This document shows, piece after piece, positions 1 to 13,599 of a DNA stretch of 64,000 bases (position 1 is its first letter; each line of letters begins with the position of its first letter). The position numbers and the translations under genes are program-made. Source of the DNA: Pyrocephalus nanus (taxonomy: Eukaryota > Chordata > Aves > Passeriformes > Tyrannidae); contig CM076264.1 of the NCBI GenBank assembly GCA_038380795.1, positions 11,100,001-11,164,000 on the forward strand. The letters are read 5' to 3'. A model generated the notes under the pieces. It worked only from the letters and a program-made list of their open reading frames with translations. It was not told the origin of the DNA and did no database searches.

Positions 1-1589
1 CGTAAGATTTATTTAGTCAAGAAGAGGAAGCTTATAAAGGTCAGCTCATGTAAAGGAAGAGGAGACCTATTACCACATATTTTCACATACTGCTCACTAT
101 GAATAGCATACAGTAAATAAATAAGAATTCCTAGATCTATGTAGTATTTTTAAGTTGCACATGAAACAAAGCTAACACATGAATTTGCAGTGCTAATTCC
201 AAACACATAAAAGAGCGTCATCTTAACAAAGTCAAGATTTGTTCACAAATCGCAGGATAACTTGATTTATGATGCAGGTCTTCCATAGTCATTAAAAATA
301 ATTTTTCATTCAAAAGGTTAAAAAAATGGAGTTGCTCCATCTATTTATCTTCTAAGGTGGGTGAGAGGGAAAAAAAAAAGTATGGGAAAAATAAACTGCT
401 ATCTAAATTGCTACAAATCCTGAGCAGCATCCCACCTAAAAATCCATTTTATCTCTTCACTGGGCTAAGAGAAGTTAAGATGCTTTTATTGAACTGCAGA
501 TTGTTTAAAAACTTACAAACTTCGGTGAATTGTCCTGAAACATTAAATCACCAAGCTCCTCTCAACTTTTACCCTTTTTCCATTTCCTTTCAATCTGTCC
601 TTTTGACCTCTCTTTCTTTTTGTAATAATGCTCATATATTTTACTAGAATGGTCTAATATTTTACACTGTCCCACACAGAAGAGAGTCAAAGGCTCTATA
701 AAACCAATTAAGCTGGTTGTGGCTCTTGGAACACGAATCTTTTTAAAGCTTCAAAGATATCATCTGCATATCTGCCAACTCCCCTTCTAATCTACTGTAT
801 AGAATTGTCCGTTCTTGAAAGGCAGCACTCTCTCCTGTCCTTGTGATTCCTAGATGTGAAGATCTTCCATAAATCCTCATCAGGAAGCCCATTTTAATGT
901 TTTCACCAATAGGATTATCATCTTTAATCTTAATATTAACACTTTAAAAGTACCTTCATCTTTCTACATGACAGTAATGCAAAAGTGAACTTTTTCCAAA
1001 TGAAAAATCATCTTAAAAAACTGACCCTTTCCTATAAATACCTAATCCATACATGCTAAGTAGCATCCTTTTGTTTATTTGTTGTAACAGCATGAGCTGT
1101 TATGAAAACAGAAAAAGAAGTAATTTTGTTTTTTGTTTCAGATAGAAAAGTAGTTTCCCTAGAAGTGAAAATTTCAAAATTCTCCATAATTGTAGAAAAT
1201 GATCATGGAATAGCATGCAACAGACCACACCAATTTATACCAGCTGGTATTTCCTTACCTGACATGTGGTTCAAATCTGCCTTTATCTCTAAAGATGAGC
1301 AATTTTCTGGGAATCACGTTAATAGTGAAAGGTTGCATCAAAGTAAAATTATTTCTTTCCAGTTCCTTTTAAATATTTTGTGGGATACTTTCCACTGTAA
1401 ACACTTAAGTCACAATTTGAAAAGTACATTCAGCGTTACTATAAAGCTGTAAGTCACATAAGAGAGCTTAGATGGTAGAAGAATAAACGTATGGAAATTT
1501 TTTGAAAACTTAATTAAAAAAATCACCTACTGAAGTTGCAGTACTTATCACTTAACAGTGTCCAGTATACACTCAAATAAGTATAGAAA
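1..1589. other. Upstream intergenic DNA, no gene recognised
   Basis: AT-rich sequence with short chance ORFs (for example 357-647 and 1102-1452 on +). None resembles a known protein, shows splice context or has coding-like composition. I see no RNA gene and no repeat I can name. Confidence 0.6.
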
Positions 1590-1795
1590 TAAATCAGATA
1601 AGCCTGGGGTCAGCACACCAATGTTTGAGGGTCAGTGTGCTAACAAGGTCCTTTGGTCTGCTGTCGTAGTGGAGTCAGGGGATGGAGATCCATGTGGCAG
1701 AAAAGACACGAGGATTATTGATGAGTTAGAAACCATGGAAGCACCTGACAATGGTCACATGGGAAACAGGGCTTCTCCCCACAAAAAGGAAGAAT
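1590..1795 (+). mobile_element. Short CR1-type LINE fragment
   Basis: The stretch around 1638-1735 is clearly similar to 14802-14905, which lies inside a recognisable CR1 copy. Both contain GGGGATGGAGATCCATGTG followed by a near-identical 'AAAGACAC(A/G)(A)GG(G/A)TTATTGATG' segment. In that copy the segment lies between the ORF1-like esterase end and the reverse-transcriptase remnants. The present piece reads without stops at 1558-1824 but is just a repeat remnant. A reverse-transcriptase fragment in the same orientation lies 1.2 kb downstream, so both may come from one decayed element. Confidence 0.55.
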
Positions 1796-2985
1796 ATTTT
1801 ACCATATATCTGCTGGAAACATAACACCGCAGAGAGAAAACAGTTTAGGAGATTTCTGGAGTGTGTATAAGAGAACTTCCTGACACAGCTTGCTGAGTGA
1901 CCTAACTAGGGAAGTCGCTCCTTTGGACCTGCTGTCCTACTATTTTTTCAGATCCTCTCTTTGGGATATGCTTATAAATGAAGTATACATTTCAGTGTTA
2001 GAAATTGTTTTTAATTTGCTTACAATTTTTCTAGATGTATAGTTCACAACCTAGTGGCAATAGAACAGTAAGTGATTGCAACAAATGATTGAAGACATGA
2101 GCATAAATGAAACATAGGCATTCACTTGCAATGGTTTATAAGATTCGACTAATAAGTCTGTCGTGCAACGTCCTACACTGTATTAAAAACCTAATGCCCC
2201 AAATGTTCATATATTTATATAGAAAGGTTTAATTGATTCTGAAAGTGCAGCACAGATACACCTAGGTTAGCATTCATGATCCAAATATGCACTCATTTAG
2301 GGCCAAACTGGACATTTGTATAATGAAAGAGCTGTACTTTCCATGCCTCTGAAATGTTGTACAAGGGACATACTGCATTTACCATCAGATGCAAAGGGTG
2401 GTGTTATCATAAATTTTAGATACGTGACTATTTTAAAAATAATATACAGCATTTCACTTACCAAGATGCAACACAGCTGCAAATCACTTGGATCTTCAGT
2501 GATGAAATTTAAATGTTTAACTTTGTTTGTGGCAGGGAATGGATTGTCGCCAAAAATAAGACTTAAATTGTCTTTAGCAGGAAAAATGTAGAGAATAGTG
2601 AATAAGTAGCACTGTGAACAAAAGGGGACTCCTGTTTATGACTTGATGGGAATGACTGTGGCAGCTTGCAGAGCTTTTTACTGTCTGAAAGAAACAAAAG
2701 GCCTGAGAGATCTCTGGAGGACACAGGGGTATCACAGGGGAAGTGTCCCTGTGCCCTGGCTCTGCCCTCACACTGCCCATGTGCAGGCAGGCTGCACCTT
2801 CGGTTTGACTGAGTGGGGGCTTCCTATCTCCTTTCCTTTTATAATCTCTGATTGACGTGTTAGGCTCTAAACTGATAAAAACCAGGTGTAGAATGACTGC
2901 CCTCAGGATGGGGGCAGAAAGAGTGAGGGCACTAGACTGTAGACACATAGTCTGCCGTGCTTGCAAACCTAACAGAAGAAGCACT
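1796..2985. other. Intergenic DNA, nothing recognised
   Basis: Open frames on both strands at 2574-2984 overlap each other and show no family motif. I treat them as chance ORFs. Confidence 0.5.
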
Positions 2986-3200
2986 CAGAAAAAATTATCA
3001 CAAATTATTCCTTGTGTTGAGAGGATAACAAACATAATTGACACAGGAGGAACAGTAGCTGCCACATGGCTTGACTTCAGTAAGGTTTTTGACATGCTGT
3101 CATGTGAAATTATGATAAGGAAGCAAGGAATCTGTCAGCATGAGGGGGCACAACCTGTTGGAAAGGTGGATTGAGGAGTGAGGCTCACAGAGGAACTACT
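2985..3200 (+). mobile_element. CR1-type reverse transcriptase fragment
   Basis: The + frame ending at the TGA of 3172-3174 contains IIDTGGTVAATWLDFSKVFD followed by MLSCEIMIRK. This is the RT block in which an aspartate-led DFSKAFD-type motif is followed by a hydrophobic/charged helix, as in CR1 ORF2. The later catalytic FADD/YADD box is absent. Nothing recognisable follows after about 3200, so this is a truncated, dead copy. Family assignment rests on the motif and on similarity to the larger CR1 copy at 40335-42256. Confidence 0.7.
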
Positions 3201-5190
3201 GTCATTGAAAGAAAGGAAAATGGGTGGGTCATCCAGTATTATTCAAGCACTTTCACTTGTGATGCAGCCATCAAACGAAAACTCTGCTGACAAAACCTCA
3301 GACGTTACTAAACAGAAGGAACGAAATGTTTTGGAAGGAAATAGTACACTGCAAAATAATAAAAATCTGGAGAAGTGGCCCAAACTGCAGCACACCAAGT
3401 GCAGAACCTGCATAATCAGGATGCTGGAAAATGGCACGGGGATAACCAGCCATGGCACACCTCAGGAGAAGGCAGCCAGTCACAATCAGCCGTGCCCTGG
3501 AAGAGGTATGCAAAGGAGGGAAAAAAAGGGGAATCAAAAGTAGTCTACACACAAGGCAGGAGGGAAATCCCCTGCTTAACTAGAGGCTGCAAAGAAGTTA
3601 ATAAATCATAAACAGCACCATGAGATCCCGAACAGCAGAAAAATACTCATATTTTCAGTTAACTCAGGGTCGCCAGGTCAGAGAGAATGGATATTTTAAA
3701 CACAACTCCCTCGCTGTCCACACATTCTTGCACAGAGGAACATCACTCCTGGTCCCGGGTTAGACCCATGTTACTCTGGTACCCTAACAGGTCTTTTTGC
3801 CCACCTCTAACAACCAGCTTATCTGCTCTTCATTTTCTAATTCCCTCAGTTTTCCTGCAGTTGCCACAGGACCCTACCTTTGCTGTGCACCTTTCTTGTG
3901 TGTTCTGTTATGCCACATCCCTGTAAAGCTCTTCAGCACATTGGATGTTTTGAAGATAATCTCAATGAAATATCCACTAGGTATGATTTAGACAGACATA
4001 CTCACACCTTAGGGAAGAAAGATGGACTAAAAACTGTCACAAAACCTTTACAACTAATTTTAAAAATTTATTTTAACAAAGATAACTCCCAAACTGTATT
4101 ATGCACACAAATGAAGAACACTCCACATAAACACCCAAACAGTGTAGAGGATGACAAGAAAATCAGCTTTTCTCTTTCTCAGCTGAGGAAGTAATTATTT
4201 TTAAATTATCAGATGTAATACATTAATGTTCTTAGTCCTGTTAAAACCTCAAGTTACACTACCTGTCCCTCAGCAATTCCACAGGGGCCATTTAGAATCC
4301 TAAGCAGCCTTGAGAAGTTCATCAATTTCATATATACACCCTGCTTCTGAGAAATGTACAAATTAGCAAAACCCCGTTATTTTAAAATAAACTTCCTATT
4401 TCAGCCAGAGCACACAGGATTTTATTTGAAGTTGCTGAATACAGCTATTGCTAATTGGGTTGACTGGCAATAAAAAAGGCCTCCAAGGCCTTGTGGTTTA
4501 GGAATATTATGAATTGGCAACATCACCAGTTTCAATTCACTTTTTTGTATGTTCAGTGCAAAGACTTAGCCAAAGATGAAATGATCTCTTGCTCCTCTGG
4601 AGCAAAGACTGTGTTTATCAGATTCCTAGGACTAAGCTTCTTGAAAGTAGGTCAGAATTGATTTCATACAGTCTTACCCGTGAATGAAACAGGTAAAGCA
4701 TGCAATTTTATGGACCACCTGCATGTAATATAAATCTTGGAAATCACAGAGTCTCCACTGGTATAAATACATGGAAAGGTTTGCAAGAAAGTGTTACGTC
4801 AGCAGGAACTCAGTTCTCTCCCTCCCCTAAGCCACACAACACTGATTTTAAAGACAGGAAACTATGCTGGGAGCTGCATAAACTAGATGCTCTGCAGTAA
4901 ATTCAGTGGGAGTCACTTCAGAAGGAATCCGGTGGTTAAATAAAGTGACAAGATGTTGCTGGTAACAAAGGTACCTGGGAAGTCACAAGAAATGTCATAG
5001 TTTTTCCATATCTGAGATCCTGGAGATACTTTATTAGCCTTTCTCAGGTGACATCAAGTCCACTGTTCCTGTGCAGCATACCTACACTGACTGCATGTCC
5101 ATGTCCAAGTTCACTACTCAGTATCTTCATTACACAGTTTTTCAGACTAGCATTACTCTGTGTAGTTGCACTCTCACAAACTGAAATCTT
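3201..5190. other. Intergenic DNA, nothing recognised
   Basis: Several short overlapping ORFs (3178-3543, 3687-3926, 3880-4194 on +) lack known motifs, recognisable exon structure or conserved-looking composition. No repeat family could be named by eye. Confidence 0.5.
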
Positions 5191-5253
5191 TTTAAAGATT
5201 TAAAGTTTAAATCTTTAAACTCAGGCAATGTATTTTCCTGAGTTTAAACTCAG
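5191..5253. repeat. Nested perfect palindromes (stem-loop cluster)
   Basis: Three perfect inverted repeats overlap here. (1) TTTAAAGATTTAAA at 5191-5204 pairs with TTTAAATCTTTAAA at 5206-5219: 14-bp arms with a one-base spacer. (2) TTTAAACTCAGG at 5214-5225 pairs with CCTGAGTTTAAA at 5237-5248: 12-bp arms with an 11-base loop. (3) CTGAGTTTAAACTCAG at 5238-5253 is a perfect 16-bp palindrome. They share bases, so only some of the stems can form at once. No transposon or gene was recognised next to them; the function is unknown. Confidence 0.85.
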
Positions 5254-8200
5254 TTTGCTTATTAAACACATACATGAAGCCTAATGGCCCCATACCAGTA
5301 CTTGCATCCTTATTTGCCGTGTCTCTGAGAGTCTAACTCCCTTTCATAGCACTCAAGCCTCAATTTTGTTCCAGTGAAAAAACATCTTTTGATTTAAGTT
5401 CACTATATGTGACTTTTACTTATATTTCAAATATTTCTAGATGCTAATCTTTGGTTATATTTAACAAAGTACTGTGCAAGTAGCTTCTGGAATCACATCA
5501 AAAAAGGCAAAGCTGGCAACAATAGGTGCTCTGAGTCTCAATTCTTCGGCAATATATTTTTACAAAAAGCTGCACTTTTTTCTCCTACATTTTTAGTTCT
5601 GTAGAGTGTTGAATAATCTTTTGAGCACCTTTCATCTTTTATCTTCATGCACACAAACTTCGATCCAACCGTACTGACAAAAGCTTTTGGCTTATTGTAT
5701 TTCCCCAGTTTGGGCAATACTGCAGTGGCAATTTAAAGGACTGCTGCTGCTTTACCCCCCTCCCTAGGACACAGTCCAGAAGTTTGTCTTTGGTGTTTCT
5801 CTATTTTGAACAACCTTGAGCAGATTTCAAAACCCCATTGAGCAGTAAGAAGAACACTAAGTCATATATCAGGGATAGCTAAACATGCTGACATCAGGAA
5901 ACACGACATCTGCAAGCCAACCCCATTTTGGACCTTGATATAGACAATTCATGGAAACTGCTCACTGGACAAGTAGAGTTCATTGGCCTGCTACTGGAAA
6001 GCCTGTCTATAAACACTTTGGTTGTTTTGGTGGTACATGAAGTACACATGGATAAATAATCAGGGAAGCAGAGAGGACTCGAAATGCACTGGACATTTCT
6101 GCTGTTACATGTCACTGCATGATTTCCTATGAGGAATTTCAGTCACTTAGGCTAGGCAGTCATGCGGCAGAGGATAGAAGAATTCAGAGTGAGCAGTGGA
6201 GGTTAAAAATGGAAAACATCTATTCTTATGCGTATTAAACAGTTCTGTGTCCCATGTGGCATCAGCAAAAGCAATGGCACACCATTCAGGGGAAGCTGCT
6301 GCTTCTGACTAACAGGTGCTCTGGGGAAAGGTAGGAAATAACAGATGGGGAAAATTGCTGGTCTGAGGACAATAAGCTATCAAAAAACCCAGGACTGAAA
6401 TGAAAAATGACCAATTATTGATAGTAAATTTAAAAGCCCCATCTTTTCATCAACTGATCAAAATTTTACTAATCCCCAGAGCATCTATCCTGTCTATATA
6501 TAGTATGCCACATATTAAGACTCCCTACAGAAAGCACATTAATTTTTTTATGTAAAGGAGTGATATTGCAGGGTGATGCGGGAGTTTAATATTCCACAAG
6601 TGTCACAATCTATGAAAAGGGTCTTTATATACCCTAGAAGTCTGAAAGCAATGTGAGAAAGCTAAAGAAAACTTTGAGTTTGGTATGACTCCTAATTTAA
6701 ACTACTTGGAGAAAGATATTTCCTTCCTTCCTTTTAGCCAAATACAGTATGTTCTGCAGAGCCTCTTAAATTTTAAGTGTTCAGAATGTATTCTATCTGG
6801 TAGCTAAGTATCTTGTTTTTTCTATTTATACAGAAATTACTTTCCACTAAGTGTTTTATACTTTTGTCACAAAAGTTCTGAGCATTAAAGAGACCAGCTG
6901 TATTACACCATAATGAAACTACAAAACAGTAGTATCAGATGAGAAATTTGATATATATGTCCTGGTTATTATATTTTAGTATTAAAGAGAAAAAACAGGG
7001 AAATAATCTTGATGGAATGCACATCATTACTCAGCTGTGTTCTTTCCTCTTCCCTCTCTCTCATTTGTATGTTATTTCTTTCTAGTAGGACTTATTTCCA
7101 TTGTCAGATGTGTTAGGATCTAATTCTCCTGTGCTCCTGAGAGCTTCAACTACAAATGGCAAAGTGAGCCACAAAGCAATCTGCTAACCTTAGAGAGGGT
7201 TGTCTACATAGACTAAGACTGAGAGATCTTGATAAAAATGTTTTAACAAATAGCTAGCTTTGAGGAAAGAAATCCGCCTCCCTCCCCCCAGGGATTCAGG
7301 ATTCACTGTTCTGGAATTTCTGTTGAGAAACACTTGGAAAATCCTTATGTAGTAAAAAAAAAAATAACTGTCTGACACAAGTTTTGGATGCTATGCTTTA
7401 TACTGAAGGAAGACACTGCTTTCAGGGGAGGATCCTGAGCTAGGAATCCTGGTTGGAGGCAGTTAAACCCTCAGAAGGCTTTTCCCAGCCCTGCTGCTTG
7501 GCAGGGCTCCGTTCAGCTTGAACAACTTAACAGTGAAATGGGCCTGATTCCCCAAGGCATGTCACTGGCCTCCAGCTACCCAGTTTGGAAGGTTTCCTAT
7601 CACCCAAGGTCCAGTAGCACAGCACCTAATTTCAAAGAGGCACTTGAGCAGAGAACTATTCCTATGGGAACTATCTTGGGATGTAAATCAGAATTAGATT
7701 CACTTGCAGTTTTGTGGCTTTGGCTTGTAGGTCTCTACGTCAGGGACCACTGAGAGAGCGTGGACCCCAAGAGCTTTGTGGTCTGGCCACTCCACTCAGG
7801 GTTGATTAGACAGAGAGAAATAACACAATTATATTTTGAGAGAACCACTGTAGTGAAGACATTCCTTTTGGGATGTTAGGCATCTTTTTAATTCATGTAA
7901 TTATTTTATGTGTAGGATTTTCCTATCAGGCCAGTTTAAAGGGCAATACTTTTACGAAAACTTTTAGGTTGCAATATTGCAAATATTTTGCCTAAATAGG
8001 GTAGTGCTTGTTCACAAGGCACTAGACAAAACACTTAGGATTATACGTTCCTCAGATGACTCCAACTAAGAACGGCACATTTCTCTGTGTAAACTTTTTT
8101 CACAGATTCAGAAACATATTTCTACTCCTTTTATGCATTAAATGCCTTTCCCTTTGTTTTGTTTTTGCTAACTTAGCAGCTGATATGATTTTGCTTGGAA

Positions 8201-11200
8201 ACACTGTCTCTTTAAATAGGAATAGCTCATTCTTAGTGGCAATAGTTGATAAATTATAATATGCCAGAAATATTGTGCATGCTTCTGAAAGGCAGAATAT
8301 TAATGTCTCTCCAGATGTGTCTAGAAATTAAGCAGCAGTTTTGCGATGCCAGTTTTTAATAAGCAATCTGAAGAGTCTATAATTTGGGAAACATTACAAT
8401 TTAGTATGAAAAAAAAAAAGAGAAAGATTATAATGCTAAACCAGCCATGAAGCAAAAGTTGCCTGGATTTTCAGAAGGCACACATTCTCCCTTAGTAACC
8501 TGTTTAATATATTACATGTTCGATTACAGCAATAACTCCTCCATAGAATTGATTCATTCTTGAATATTGTTTATGCATTGTTACAGCCCTGGTGCAGGAC
8601 AGTTTCCAGATTCAGATATGCGTATGATTTGATTGATAATTTCAAGAAATGCACCTTCTTACCATATATCAAAGGCAGATTTACATAACCCTCTCATCAT
8701 ACAACCCCCCCTCTGTCCCCTCCTGCTCAGTAGTAAGACACTATGCTGCTGACCACTAGAATCAAGGCTCACCTTTGCTGAACATCGAGGAGTAATGATG
8801 AATGCTGCGGGGGTGACTGGGATGGGACTTCCCAGAGGCAGAAGGCTGTTTTCCCCCAGAGCTGGCTCCTTTGGCTGTCACACTGGGAGGGAAAGGAGCC
8901 AAAGTTGTACATCCTTGTCAGCTCTTTACATCTACTCTGTCACCTAGAGGAAGAAAACAACAGTCCTTTCATTTTCTTATGTAGAAATTCATGGGGTTGA
9001 TAATTGAGGGTGTAGTAGTTCAGCCCTGTGGGCAAAAATTCAAAGACAGCAGGAACACTATAATAAAAAAAAATACTCAGGAAGAGACACATTTCAAATT
9101 GCAATTACTGTCTCCTGCATGTGTCTGTATATTTGGGTTCAGGTTCTTTAAAAATTTAGAAATATATTAAAGAAAATTAAATTCATTATGCTTATTAGAG
9201 CATAATGTCGTATCAGAGCTGACAACTTATCAGAGAAAGTCTCCATTTCAAATCTTTTTTTAATAAAGGACTAGTACTGAGGCAGTAGGTGAGAAGAGCG
9301 TAGTGCAGTCCCATCTTTTAGCATTCAGAAATTTCGTGAGGAAAGCTGGGTCTGAGCTGAGTTGGTTGGGGATGTCCTAAAGGGATCTGTGTTTGCTAGA
9401 ACTGACATTTTTTTTGTATACACACTCACATCACACATAGTGCTCTGGAAAAGCCTTCTTTCTTCCCATTTCTTCACTCTTGCTCCTATGGCAATACTTC
9501 CTCACCTGGTGTTCAAATGCTGCTTCAAATCAGGATAGTCATGCTTGAATTTTCAGTTATCCCGTTTTATTTGCAAAATTACAGTCATGCATGTTTTCAC
9601 TTTACTGTTTGCCTTCACTTTCTTTGTCACTGCACTTAAAACATTAAATTACAATTTAGTTGCTCTTTAGAGAGAGTAATTGCCAATATCTTGCCAAACA
9701 GCCTGTGTCCATTATAAATGAAACTTGCATAAAATTAGAAAGGGCCATTTTGATTGTAAGAGAATATGAGAGTAATTTATGATGTAAATAAACACCCTGA
9801 TGTGGCCAGTAGCATTTGGATGTCCATAAAATGTCCCTTGTGTAATTAGGGAGCACATTTTTGTCTAATTAAGCAAATGAATGAGAATTATATTTTGAGA
9901 GAGTGCAGGTGGTATTGCCACCCTATCGCACTGTAATACATACTGACATTTGCATTACTTTTATATACAATTACTGTAATATTTAGGAACAGTTTTTATA
10001 TTAAGCTAGAAATCAATAAATTTTAACTTCAGAAATGCCAGCAAAACACAGCTCTTAAAAAAAGAACACACCAAGAGAGATAGTTTAAAAAAAAAATCCA
10101 CCCTATATGCAGTGATTCTATTTTGCTGTGTTCAAAGGAACTGTTTGGAAAGTTTAAAAAAAGTTTTAAAAAAATTTAAAAAAACCCAAACAAGTGATTC
10201 TTTCCCTTTTCTTATGTAATATAATTCATTAATACCTAAAGCTTTGTGTTCTTGTTTTTGGCTGTTTGCTTACAAATTTGTCCTGGTTTAGAAAAATCTG
10301 TCAAATTATAACTTAGCAAAGATATCACATCAAAAAGCAAAAACAAATGGAAAACACTCCAGTTTTAAACAGTGACAAATATGAGAGACTTCGGGGTCCA
10401 AGTCCAAATACATACAACTCACATGTATGCCTGAAACAATTTACTCTCATTCTGGAGTTAGTGTAAGAAACAGAGAGGTTTATGACCACCTCTGCCTGAA
10501 AAGGAACGCCCTTTTTATAAGAGAGTCAATAAATGAATATGTTCCTTTGCTTTAAATATTTCTCCAGTGAGGTGTTTTTTCCTGCCATGCCGGTACCTCC
10601 TTTTCACTTGCATGTTTGTAGTCTGTCACGGCTACAAGAATTCCAGCCAAGTCTATACTTTTATTTTCGCTTTCATATCCTGCCCAGGTTTCTATCAGCT
10701 GCCAGCTGAAGCACATAACACCTCTCTTGTCTGCACAACTGCTTAAAAAGGGACAGTCACTCCCTGCATTGACGCAGAGTAGAAGGAGCGCGAGTAGCTG
10801 CTTTTCTGGAGGCTCAGATCCAGAGTCGTGTGAGAGAGCTGAGAGTCCCTGGAGAGCATGAAATTGTGAGTTCTGCTTTTTTTTTTTTCTTATGTTAAAT
10901 GCTGGAAAGTTCTTTGCAGTGGTAGCGATTGTCAACCCAATACCATAGAGGAGCTAATCAGCACCGCTGCATTTAATTTTGGTGCTCTCTCTGCACTGTG
11001 GATGTTGGACCTGGAAGTTGGACCACAGGATACAGTTCACTGGGGTGCTGAGAAATGGCAGCAAGTTGTAATAAATTTGTCATGCAGCCATCTAAAACTG
11101 CTCTCTGGAAACATTCAGTTCTAGTCCTTGCTTCTCTCACTTGTATGACAGCTATTGAAGGTACAGAAGTCTTATTCAGCTTCACAAATAGATTTTCTGA

Positions 11201-13051
11201 ACCTGGCTTTAATGAACTATAACAGCACAGTGAACTAACCGGTATTGTGGTGTTCCTGAAAAAATGTTACTTCACTGAGAAACAAGAAAGAAATACCCAA
11301 CTCTAGAAACTCATCTCTTCTTCAGTAAGGAATTAGAGCCATTTCTAAAACCCTGTCATTTTGCTGCAGAATATTTTTATCATCTCACAGCGTGACATGC
11401 ACAGAATAACAACTGGCACCCAGAATAACAGAGATGAGGACATAAAGAAGATTGCACAAGAGATTAAGTACCATTTTCCCTGTTGCCTTTCAAGTGCATG
11501 AACCTTACAAAGGTAAGTGATAGTTCCTGGAAACCAGACAGTCCTCCTAGGGAGCTGCTAAGACTCCTCTTCAAGACATTAAAGTTTATCTCAAGCTAGA
11601 AAAAAGTTTTTCATGATGCTGATCCTGTCTAAGCAGGACTTTAGGATTACAGCTGCCATTCCCTGTCATTGTCATAGGCACTAAACCCCCATTTTTCTTA
11701 ACAGCTAAAATCCACAACTTTTGAGTTCAGTGCAATTTTCAGATTATTTTTTTAGCTCATTTATAAGGATCCCCTTCTGCTGTCACCTGGGCCGCTGACA
11801 CCTCTCTGCCCTGTTGTTCCACAGCAAGCCAGGAGCTGTACCTTTGGGAGAAGCTCTTTTCTGTCCTCCCAACCCTTTTCCGTGGCTTCCTTTCACTGCC
11901 CTGGAAAGCCACTTCTCTTGCCCTCTTGTGGTGGCTGCCCCAGCAAAACACTGCTCGGGCTCCAGATAAGAGGAGGAGTCACGGCATAAAGCTACAGTGT
12001 TCGATTCCAAGGTAAGCAGCTCTTCCGAGCCCTGCTTGGAAGGATACACTTAAGCTGCTAGCAGGGAAGGGACTGTGCAGCAACAGGGGCACAAACCATA
12101 AACTTTCTTCCCTGTGTGGAATGATAAGACGTAGCTGCACAAACGTCGCTGCTTGAGACAGCAAACTGTGGTGTCTGTCAGTCACTTGCCTGCCTTCTAA
12201 ATCATAAGCATATGTATTTGCCCACAGGGGGGTGTTTGTGTGTGTGTGTTTTTTTTTTTTTTTTCTTTCCCCAAGCTTGCAAATTGCTCAGAAATGGCAG
12301 CAGGAAATAGCTACTGTCTGCTCTTTGTCATAGGAAAAATTTCCACCTTATGTGAGGCACAAATCTAGTACTATATTATTACATAACAACTGAAAGTAAA
12401 ACAGAACGGAGGAGGGGGTGGAGCATTTGCTGCTGTCACCAGTGCAAACCTTATCCTAACTTCTCTGTCAACTTGCTGCCCAGCATTACCAGATTTGTGA
12501 GTACTTCATAACTTTTGACATCCTCTTGTTTTTCTTTCTTGCTTCATTGTATTGAAAAGGTGAGGAACTCACACAGCTTAACTTCCACTTCTTTAATGTT
12601 TTTTTAAAAATTGTCTTATAAGATTTGTTATAAATATAGAAGGCATAGTTTAAGTATTGTACTTAATCTTGTTTGTCCTTGGCACCTGTTTCTCTCTTTC
12701 TGCTGTGTGAGAGGCATCAGCAAATACAGAGAACTGGTGCTAGCCCATGAAAATTGCTAACAAATTCACACAGCAAAAATGAGGAGAAAACAAAGCTACT
12801 GCTGTGAGCCTAGTTAACATTGCAAGGACAGAGACAAAAAGCTGGGAGAAAAGTTATTTACATCTTAGTAAACTTGAGAGAGTATTAAATGCAGGAAGTA
12901 AACTGAAAATCATCAGTCAAGTGGAATCCTACTGAAAGCAATGACACAGAGATCTTGTAGATGATAGCACTGTAATAGGGAGCGTTTAGTTGGTAGTAAA
13001 CGAGTAAACAAATGCACTTATGAGGCTTGTGAAAAACACCATTTTCTGTCT
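5254..13051. other. Long intergenic stretch, no gene recognised
   Basis: About 7.8 kb of AT-rich DNA. The ORFs present (for example 5894-6115 and 10552-10935 on -, 7538-7753 on +) carry no family motif I recognise. A TG/T run lies at about 12232-12264 (16 T at 12249-12264). Enhancers could exist here but cannot be seen from sequence alone. Confidence 0.5.
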
Positions 13052-13092
13052 AATCATAGAATCATAGATTCATTTAGGTTGGAAAAGAGGGG
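13052..13092 (-). mobile_element. CR1 3' terminus, reverse orientation
   Basis: Contains AATCATAGAATCATAGATTC followed by ATTTAGGTTGGAAAAG. This is the reverse complement of the CR1 3' end: two copies of the 8-bp terminal microsatellite ATTCTATG plus the preceding CCAACCTAAAT-type sequence. Only the last 40 bp or so can be recognised, so the copy is either a very short 5'-truncated insertion or has decayed beyond recognition. Confidence 0.75.
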
Positions 13093-13599
13093 AAAGATGT
13101 GTAGGATAGAAACTTGTCAAGTATTGTATTGTCAAAACCTGCAAGGTTATATCTGTAAAAGCCAATAATAGGAAGTTCTCCTTCCTGTGCACAACACCTA
13201 CCTTGTGATTCCTTCTGCATACAACAGGTATATTTGTGTGGCTTACTTTGTTATTAAGAGAGTCTGGTACTGCAGAACAAACTCCTGTTTATAATTATCA
13301 CAGCATGGTTTGCCATACTTTCCAAATATGCAATCGAGCAGCATTTCCTTTGTTTGGATTTTATTTATTCCTATTTACAGTTACGAATTTATTTGACATG
13401 TACCAGCTAAAAGGAAATCTATCATTTGTTTAATTTATCTTGGAAGATGATTATAGATCAATACAGGATAAACAAAAATATTTATAGACCTATAGAAGTA
13501 TCAAATATCATTCTGTGAGTGTCTACTGGACTGTTCTAAACTTTGAGAACATATAGTATGACTTTATAGCCATTCCACAAACATAAACAAGAAAGGTCT

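Noticed and set aside
10552..10935. 127-codon - strand ORF
   Set aside because: No family motif, a poly-K stretch from an A/T run, and no splice or promoter context. Probably chance.
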